DNA of 32,210 nt from Candidatus Dadabacteria bacterium (GTDB lineage: Bacteria; Desulfobacterota_D; UBA1144; Nemesobacterales; Nemesobacteraceae), in assembly GCA_026706695.1 (NCBI GenBank), contig JAPOYE010000010.1:1-32210 (forward strand), in the 5' to 3' direction. Under the pieces are notes generated by a model. The model saw only the letters and a program-made list of their open reading frames with translations, was not told where the DNA came from and made no database searches. A program made the translations under genes and the position numbers. Below, piece by piece: positions 23,531-30,800 of this stretch (the stretch's first letter is position 1; the number at the start of each line of letters is the position of its first letter).

Positions 23531-23794
23531 TCAGCTAAGGGACTTTACGTATTTCATGCGGATATTGTAAATCATGTCGTCAAGAAGATTCTTTTCCTCT
23601 TCAGTTAGATTCCCCTCGGTCTTTTCCGCAAGTATCTCAAGTATGGTTATGGTGTGCTTGGCGGCCGGAATGTTAACTTCTCTTTTTTTTGAGTGAGGGT
23701 CGGGAATTTCACCCAGATGAATAAGAGCCGAAGCGTTTAATGAGAGAATAAAGCCCGAAAAGTCCATCTTTAATTCTTCTTTTTCACCGCTCAC
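23531..23794 (-). CDS. DUF1844 family protein
   Basis: The 87-residue protein matches the DUF1844 pattern: FSGFILSLNASALIHLGEIPDP, then IPAAKHTITILEILAEKTEGNLTEEE and a closing helix. The family has no established function and is common in deltaproteobacteria and related phyla, which is a taxonomic hint. The start is GTG at 23794, with AAGGAG eleven bases upstream. It lies downstream of the J-domain gene, 47 bases away on the same strand, and is probably co-transcribed. Confidence 0.85.
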   Translation of the reverse strand: MSGEKEELKMDFSGFILSLNASALIHLGEIPDPHSKKREVNIPAAKHTITILEILAEKTEGNLTEEEKNLLDDMIYNIRMKYVKSLS

Positions 23795-23841
23795 GATAAA
23801 CCACTCTCCTTACAAGTAAATTCTTAACGCCGTTGGATCAA

Positions 23842-24789
23842 TTATAGATACTGGAGGAGTTTTTTTCTAGGGTCGTAGGGATATTTCTCTTTAATCTCAT
23901 CCATGAGTTTCTTCATATGCTCGCTGGATTCCTTCGGCATTGCTATCTGAATAACTACGAACTGATCTCCCCGTTTGCCGGTCTTGGGATTCTTCACTCC
24001 CTTTTCTCTGAGTCTCATTTTCGTGCCGCTTCCCACGCCGGGAGGGATAGTAAGTTTTACAGGACTCTCTATGGTTGGCACGTCGATCAGCGTTCCCAGG
24101 GTCGCCTCATAGACCGTTAGGGGAAGATCAATATATATATCGTCGTTTTCTCTTCTGAAAACCGGATGGGACAAGACCTTTATTTCAAGAATGAGATCTC
24201 CGGCCATAGAGTTTATTTGTTCGCCTTTGCCCGGCAACCTTACCTTGGACCCGGTTTTCACTCCAGCCGGAATCTTAACCGTTATTTTTTTGGTTCCGCC
24301 CTCGGGCGACTTGATCAGGAGTTCCTTTTCTCCACCTTTTACCGCGGTTTCAAAATCAAGGGTTATAGTATGCTGGATGTTTTTCGGTCTTCTTGGCTGC
24401 TGTCGCACGTTACCGAAATCAAAAATATCTCCGAAACTTCCCCCAGCTCCACCCATACCGTAAGCCCCGCCTCCCTGCGAAAAGATATCTTTGAAGATTT
24501 CATCTATGTCCGGAAACCCCCGTGAATACTGCCTGTAGTTTCCTCCGCCTGTTCTCTGCCCACCAAAACTGCTTGTCCCGAACATGTCGTAGGTTTTTTT
24601 CTTCTCGGGGTCGGAGAGGGTTTCGTAAGCGTGCTGAATTTCCTTGAACTTCTCCTCGGATCTTTTGTCCCCCTGATTCATGTCGGGGTGGTGTTTTCTC
24701 GCTAGGTCTCTGTACGCTTTCTTTATCTGGTCCTGCGTCGCGTTTCGCGGTACACCGAGCACTGCGTAAAGATCTTTTTCCGCGTTCAT
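23842..24789 (-). CDS. J-domain chaperone without zinc finger (class B, CbpA-like)
   Basis: The 315-residue protein has a J domain at 1-70 with HPD at 34-36, then a Gly-rich linker (about 72-130). Two C-terminal beta domains follow directly, with no CxxCxGxG repeats and no cysteines. This is the class B architecture of CbpA and DNAJB1. The first beta domain carries TVKIPAGVKTGSKVRLPGKG. It should work with DnaK as a second Hsp40 beside the class A DnaJ at 1773-2855. A TATAAT-like box lies upstream on the minus strand near 24830, but no good -35 is seen. Confidence 0.92.
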   Translation of the reverse strand: MNAEKDLYAVLGVPRNATQDQIKKAYRDLARKHHPDMNQGDKRSEEKFKEIQHAYETLSDPEKKKTYDMFGTSSFGGQRTGGGNYRQYSRGFPDIDEIFKDIFSQGGGAYGMGGAGGSFGDIFDFGNVRQQPRRPKNIQHTITLDFETAVKGGEKELLIKSPEGGTKKITVKIPAGVKTGSKVRLPGKGEQINSMAGDLILEIKVLSHPVFRRENDDIYIDLPLTVYEATLGTLIDVPTIESPVKLTIPPGVGSGTKMRLREKGVKNPKTGKRGDQFVVIQIAMPKESSEHMKKLMDEIKEKYPYDPRKKLLQYL

Positions 24790-24976
24790 GAAGATAAAAA
24801 CTCCGATTTTCTCATGCTCATTATAATACTACTTGAGATTGAAAGAAATTGATTAGGAGTTTATATACTTGGCTGCCCGCGGGAGGTACCTTTTTTGACT
24901 ATTGTGCCGAACCACATTCGAGGAGTATTAAAATAAGGACCAAGAAACAGAAGATAGACGAGAAATACGAGATTCC

Positions 24977-25921
24977 ATGAGCAAGAAGAAAACTGTCGCC
25001 GTGACGGGCGCGGCCGGGTTCATCGGCTCAAGATTGGTGAAGAGACTGGCACAATCAGACCATGTGGACAGAGTTATAGCGCTTGATTGTGTCCCGCTAG
25101 ACATATCCTCTCCGAAAGTCATAACATTCCAGAAGGACATCCGGGAGTCGACTGCGGACATTCTTCGAAAGTACCAGGTTGACGCGGTTGTCCACTTGGC
25201 CTTTCTCTTGCGGCCCGGACATGACCGCAAGGCAGCGCACAGGGTGAATGTTAGCGGTACGGCCCAAGTGATACATGACTGCTGGGCTGTCGGCATAAAA
25301 CACCTTGTCTACCTCAGCAGCACCACTGTGTACGGCGCCCGTTCTGGGACTGAGCAGCCATATACTGAGGAATCACCTGTCAGGCCCGTCCGAGGCTTTC
25401 AGTACGCCGAGAACAAGGCCACAGCGGAACTCAAGCTGAAAACATTTGCAATGAACAATCCCAACTCCCGCGTCACCATATTGCGGGGGTGCACAGTAAT
25501 GGCGCCCCAGTGCGAGAACTTCGTTACTGAGGTCTTTTTCAGACTGGCGAGTGTCCGCGTTCTCGGTGCGGACCCGCAGATGCAGTTCATCCATCTGGCC
25601 GACCTGCTCGACGCCTTTGAGCTGTGCCTGCTGAAGCCTGCCTACGGGGTGTTCAACATCACGGGAGAGGGGACAGTTGCCTATAGCGAGATTGCAAGCA
25701 TTGCGGGTAGGCGCGCGATTACCCTTCCAGCGCCGCTTCTCGCAGTCATCACGTGGGTAACATGGGTGCTGCGACTGCAAAGCGATTCTCCCGCGTGCGG
25801 GGTCGAGTACGCAAGATGGCCGTGGGTGGCGAGTAATGAGAAGCTGACACGAGAGACCGGGTTCCGTCCAAAACACACTTCCCGGGAAGCGCTGATGAGC
25901 TCGGTGCTGGCAAATAGTTAA
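24977..25921 (+). CDS. NAD-dependent epimerase/dehydratase (extended SDR)
   Basis: The 314-residue protein has the Rossmann NAD site GAAGFIG (11-17) and VVHLAFLLRPG. The SDR catalytic set is complete: S115/T116 in LSSTTVYG, and Y143 and K147 in QYAENK. The C-terminal part includes MQFIHLADLLDA and ITGEGTVAYSEIA, as in nucleotide-sugar epimerases. It stands alone between oppositely oriented neighbours. It looks visibly GC-richer, with CTG and CGC codons where the other genes use ATA and CTT, which suggests later acquisition. The upstream 24790-24976 region holds a CCCGCGGG palindrome and a T-run but no clear ribosome site. The substrate is unknown. Confidence 0.85.
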   Translation: MSKKKTVAVTGAAGFIGSRLVKRLAQSDHVDRVIALDCVPLDISSPKVITFQKDIRESTADILRKYQVDAVVHLAFLLRPGHDRKAAHRVNVSGTAQVIHDCWAVGIKHLVYLSSTTVYGARSGTEQPYTEESPVRPVRGFQYAENKATAELKLKTFAMNNPNSRVTILRGCTVMAPQCENFVTEVFFRLASVRVLGADPQMQFIHLADLLDAFELCLLKPAYGVFNITGEGTVAYSEIASIAGRRAITLPAPLLAVITWVTWVLRLQSDSPACGVEYARWPWVASNEKLTRETGFRPKHTSREALMSSVLANS

Positions 25922-26038
25922 TTGCTTTCATTCCGCAATCATAGTCTTCATATACCTGATTGAAAAACTATCTGTATTCCTGATGACAACTATATTGATA
26001 ACTTCTTGAAAGTTAGCCAGGGTGGTTAAATCTGTCAG

Positions 26039-27085
26039 TCAGTCCTCTATGGATTCGAGTATCCTGTCTGCAATCTCAAAAAAGGCCTTTCCAGCTGCAC
26101 TTTGCGGATCAGACTCCACGATAGGGGTTCCGTTATCTCCACCGATTCTTATCCGCGGATCGATTGGGATTTCTCCAAGAAACGGAACTTCAAACTTCTC
26201 TGCCATACGTCTTCCTCCACCCCTGCCGAATATGTCTATCTTGCCGTCTACATCGGGCATATCGAGATAGCTCATGTTCTCCACTATGCCAAGAATGGGA
26301 ATATTCAGTTTGTTAAACATCAGTATCCCTCTTCTTACGTCCACTAGAGCTACGTCCTGCGGAGTGGTTACTATAACCCCTCCGCTTATCGGGGCCGTCT
26401 GTGCCAGAGAAAGCTGGGCATCCCCCGTGCCTGGAGGAAGGTCAATTACCAAGTAATCCGTTCCGCTCCATTCAACGTCCTCGATGAACTGCTTTATCGC
26501 TCCGTGTACCATGGGACCTCTCCATATCACAGCGTCCTCCTCGTTCACGAGAAAACCGATGGACATTACCTTGAGGCCGAATTTTTCTATGGGAACGATC
26601 TTGTCATCGGCGGTTGCACGGGGTTTTTCGCTTATCCCCATCATCAAAGGAGCGCTCGGTCCCCAAATATCGGCATCCATAAGCCCGACTTTCTGTCTTT
26701 TTTTTGAGATTGCCAGGGAGAGGTTGGTTGCTATTGTTGACTTGCCGACTCCTCCTTTGCCGCTTGCGACGGCTATGTAGTACTTTATATCGGGAAGCTT
26801 GCTTTTTTCACTACCCGCATCGGCAGTTATCTGCTTCTGTGGTCGCGAGCCGATCTTCATCGAGAGGTCTTCAACTCCGGGTATGCCGAAAATGGCTTTT
26901 CGGACTTCTTCCTCGATTGTGGACTGAAGTTTCTGGTCGGGCTTGGGAAGTACTATGGAAAGGGTCACCTTCGAACCCTCCACAAGAATGTCTTTTACGA
27001 GACCGAAGGATACTATGTCCCGGTTAAATCCCGGATAGTTAACACCCTTAAGAACTTTTATTATCCGTTCTCTGTTTAGTTCCAC
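26039..27085 (-). CDS. mrp: Mrp/ApbC-family P-loop ATPase with N-terminal MIP18 domain
   Basis: Mrp/NBP35 ATPases carry and transfer Fe-S clusters. From GTG 27085 it is 348 residues. An N-terminal DUF59/MIP18 domain covers about 1-85, and a MinD-type ATPase domain has the deviant Walker A SGKGGVGKST at 108-117. DADIWGPS is switch I, and IDLPPGTGDAQLS is the Walker B region. The CPxCG cluster-bridging motif seen in E. coli Mrp after ENMSY is replaced by DMPDVDG (about 275-281), so no cysteine pair is available there. An ATG at 27166 would run through the sufT end. The GTG has AGGGGGA nine bases upstream and begins at the family's normal position. Confidence 0.9.
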   Translation of the reverse strand: MELNRERIIKVLKGVNYPGFNRDIVSFGLVKDILVEGSKVTLSIVLPKPDQKLQSTIEEEVRKAIFGIPGVEDLSMKIGSRPQKQITADAGSEKSKLPDIKYYIAVASGKGGVGKSTIATNLSLAISKKRQKVGLMDADIWGPSAPLMMGISEKPRATADDKIVPIEKFGLKVMSIGFLVNEEDAVIWRGPMVHGAIKQFIEDVEWSGTDYLVIDLPPGTGDAQLSLAQTAPISGGVIVTTPQDVALVDVRRGILMFNKLNIPILGIVENMSYLDMPDVDGKIDIFGRGGGRRMAEKFEVPFLGEIPIDPRIRIGGDNGTPIVESDPQSAAGKAFFEIADRILESIED

Positions 27086-27099
27086 GCGGAAAGTTCCCC

Positions 27100-27504
27100 C
27101 TAAGAGATACCCAGTTTCTTTTTTCCTTCCTCGGATATCATGTCGGGGTTCCAGGGAGGATCCCATATCACCTCTATAAGAACGTTATCGGCTCCCGCGT
27201 TTTTAAGGGCCATTTCAGCTTGGCCCGCTATATGTGCTCCCATGGCGCACCCTGGGGTGGTAAGGGTCATCTTGATTTGAACGTTCCGCCCGGAAATTTT
27301 GGTGTCGTAAATAAGCCCAAGATCCACTATGCTCACGGGAAGTTCGGGGTCGTACACATCCTTAAGAGCGCCGTAGACTGTCTCTTTCGTTATTTCGGGG
27401 CTGTCTTCGGGTTTTTTCTTTTTTTCAATCTTGGTAAAAGACACGGAGCTTTTATCCTTAGAAGGACCGCCCCTGTCTATCTGGATTATCTTTTTCATCC
27501 CCAT
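27100..27504 (-). CDS. sufT: MIP18/DUF59-family Fe-S assembly protein (SufT-like)
   Basis: The 134-residue protein is a single MIP18/DUF59 domain. The motif VYDPELPVSIVDLGLIYD spans about 50-67, and the reactive cysteine C86 lies in LTTPGCAMGAH. The WDPPWNPDMIS stretch is also typical. The family matures Fe-S proteins together with SUF-type machinery or with Mrp. The first 35 residues are a charged, Lys-rich extension not seen in minimal members. AGGAGG six bases before the ATG fixes the start. mrp follows 14 bases later and itself begins with another MIP18 domain, so the two probably act together. PaaD-like function is less likely without paa genes. Confidence 0.88.
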   Translation of the reverse strand: MGMKKIIQIDRGGPSKDKSSVSFTKIEKKKKPEDSPEITKETVYGALKDVYDPELPVSIVDLGLIYDTKISGRNVQIKMTLTTPGCAMGAHIAGQAEMALKNAGADNVLIEVIWDPPWNPDMISEEGKKKLGIS

Positions 27505-27843
27505 AATTTGCCTCCTGATTTCTTTTTTTAACTATACAACACTAGCTACAGTATCAAAGCCCTTTGCTAGTCTCTGAATCTTCAGCATCGTTAAGTTCGG
27601 TTGGTCGTGCCTGAAGATACAGCAGTTAAAAATTTTTCCGAGTAGAATTCAAGCACAAAATCACAGACACAGGTGGACTTAACTTCACTTATTTTGATAT
27701 TATAACTTAACCAAATGAATTTTCTAAGAACGGATTGACACATAGTAAGAGGTGTTTCGTACCGAATTTGGAAATTGCGTTTGCTCTTTGTATCCTCGAA
27801 TATATTTTCAATTAAAAATCGCTAGACCTTGAACTAAACCTTA
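27505..27843. other. AT-rich intergenic region between sufT and the helicase gene
   Basis: These 339 bases hold no convincing ORF. Near sufT is a nested palindrome: ACTAGC (27541-27546) with GCTAGT (27566-27571), and CAAAG-CC-CTTTG inside. It could be an operator or leader structure for the minus-strand operon. An imperfect inverted repeat pairs CTGAATCTTCAG (27574-27585) with CTGAAGATACAG (27611-27622). TTGACA near 27735 could be a -35 for the helicase, but no matching -10 is clear. The helicase ATG has no Shine-Dalgarno. Confidence 0.5.
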
Positions 27844-30800
27844 ATGCATCAAAAACGCAACATTCCTTGGCTTCAGATCCTCCGCTTTCATAAAGAAATA
27901 ACTCGAAGAGGTGAAGAGAATTTCTTTGCTCTTCCTGTAGATCAACTTGATTCCGACAGATGCTCTTCTCTATATAAATTTGAATTCAAGAGCTTTGCAG
28001 GACCATGGCAAGTTGATCCTGATACGTTCAAGAGTAAGCCATTTCTCCAGAAACTAAAGCGGAAAGAAGTGGATGAAATTTTCCTTGGCGGCCCTTGCTG
28101 GTACAAGGCTCCAAGAAAAAACGACCGAGGCAGTGGTAATTGGTTACCGGTTCTATACCGACAGATAAAATTTTACTTAGATACGGATTCCGTCTGCATT
28201 GTCCCCGATCAAGGTAAATGGGAAATATCCCCTCTAGTCTACGATCTCCTCGAGAGTAAAAGCGCCCAGTCTAGGCATCCACTGGAACAATGGTTGCCTA
28301 ATCTTATAGAAATTACTCAGAATCTATCCACAACTAAGAATATTGATCTTACAGAGGCTTTAATCGATATCTTATCAAGCAACATCCCCGAACTTGGAGA
28401 AGAGCTTCGGAAGAAAATTCAATCTGGCATCTCACATCTACCTTCGCCTTGGATTATCTTTAGTCCAACAACATCTTCTTCCCCAGTATATCAGCATTTG
28501 ATGTCTGATTATGAAGAACTAGATAAAATTCTTGAAAAACAGACTGACAACATTGGCGGGTTTGAGCTCCTTGAAGATATAGCCGTTACTGAGAATGCTC
28601 AATCGGTTTCATTACTCCCAGTTGTTCCTCTTAATAGATCTCAAGAGAAAGCGGTTTTGGGTATTCTGGCTGGAAAGCCTGTTACAGTCATCAGTGGTCC
28701 TCCGGGAACCGGCAAGAGTCAGGTTGTCGTCTCATCTTTGCTTAACTGTTGGTCACAAGGGAAGAGTGTTCTTTTCGCTAGTCAGAACAATCAAGCTGTT
28801 GATACCGTCCGAGAAAGGATAAAGAAGTTTGAAGATCAATTTCCGATAGCGATTCGCACAGGAAGCAAACGTTATAGAACTGATTTCAACGAAGCACTTC
28901 GGCGTATTCTAAACGCCATCACGTACTCAACAGCAAATTCTTTATCTACAAAACAGGATGCTTCTCAGCGCAAAGACAGTCTGTTGAGTAAAAAGAAACA
29001 AATTGAGGAATTTCTCGATAGTAAGCTCCCCCAACGTATTAATGAATCCTTAAGCTCTTCTCTTGAAGCCTATGCATTGCATCAGAGTACACTTGCCGAG
29101 TTACAAGAAGCCAAAGAATCTCTACGTTCAGACCTTAGGAAAATTGGCTACACCCTGGATGCAGAAGACTTCAAACGCTTGGTGTTTGACCCGCTGAACA
29201 CCTGGGTTGGAAATATCAGTTCTGTCAAAAAAGAAATAATTGATAACAAAAAAAAAGAAGAACTATATAAAAGCGAAGCAACAGAAGCAGAAGAGAAACG
29301 CAACCAATCAGTTCAGACTTTAGGGCTCGATTTCTCAAAGGTTAGAAGCTGGGATTGGCTCATTTCTGCACAAGGCCCTGAGTCTCTCCAAGCGTGGTTA
29401 ACAAGCTTTCACAAACTAATTGATAATATTCATGAACACGATCTTGAAGTTTTACCTTGGGATAATAACTACGAATACTGGAAAAGCTCTGAACAAGCTG
29501 AAAAATGGTCAGAAAATACACACAAGCTTGTTGAGGTCATAAACTCTGACTTTGGTCAACTTGAACAACTCATTAAAGAAGTTGCCGAGGCCGAATCCGA
29601 ACTCAACCAAGAACATGAAGTTTCCAATTCTCTCCTTGATATAATGGCAAAGCCACACTTATTGGATGCTCTCCAAAGGTGGACCACCCTCTACTCTGAA
29701 TACTGTACTCAACCCAAAACATGGGTTTCCTGGCTCCCTTTTTCTGATAAGAGCAAGTTGAACCGAGCTATTCGAGAAGTCGAAAAGATTCTTCTGCCTA
29801 CCTTTCCCGCATCCATGTGGCAGAGAGTAGGACCTCTTAATGATGAAGGAAGGAGAAGGTTTGTACAGATCATTGAAAAGAACGAGAAATGGTTAGATCT
29901 TCGAAAAGCAACGGATATAAAACAGGACTCAATAAGATCTAAGTTTCGCGAGTTTCGTACCCTCGCTACAAACCTCAGACTTGCTGATATACCACAATCG
30001 GAAGATCTTAATCTGTGGATGAAATTTGCCGAAGTTCTTGCGGAGAACCAGAAAATCGCCAAGGTAGCAGCAACCGCATGGAGACATCGCGAAAACCGAG
30101 AAAAGATCTGTGGACAACTGCAACAAGCTGTATCTAAATACAATACTATTGCTTCGGGTATCCCTCTAAGAGAAGCTTGGGTAAGTGGTATAGGTGCTCA
30201 GTTTCATGAGACTATTAATGCTCTCAATTCCACCCCTTCTTTTGAAAATATAGTTGCCGTGAGGACTGTTCTATACAGTAAAGATGTCGATGAATTTATA
30301 GAAATCTGGAAAGAAGCCCGCAAACACGAGAAAAGATTGCGGTCTATTCAATCTTCTGTGGAGGAACTGCCTACAAAGTTAGATCTGATTGAAAACTGGT
30401 GGAATATAAAGCCAGATTTGGTTCCAATTGAGGCCCATCAAAGAAGCCAACTTCCTAAAGGGGATGACGTAGTTTTTGAACATACCAAAACTTGTCAGGA
30501 ATGGTTGGAATCTTGGAATATCTTTGTATCTAGAACACGCCAAAAGTACGAAGACAAGCTTCAAGAAGAAAAAAATTGGGCATGTAAAAAACTTGCTGAA
30601 GCTGGCGAGCTGATCCCTAACAAAGACAAAAAGAATATTCAAGTCCTTATAGATCAAGTTGTCGGAAAGGATACTGATGAGTGGCCGGTAACTAAACTTC
30701 GAGATGCTTTCGGCAAATTTGAGCCTGTCCGTCTTAAAGCACGAGTTGAAAATATAAATTACGAGCTTGAGAAACTATCTTTTGACGAAGCTAAAGATCG

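Noticed and set aside
27086-27166. ATG at 27166 as the mrp start
   Set aside because: It would overlap the sufT 3' end by 67 bases and add residues foreign to the family; the GTG at 27085 has a good ribosome site and aligns with Mrp N-termini.
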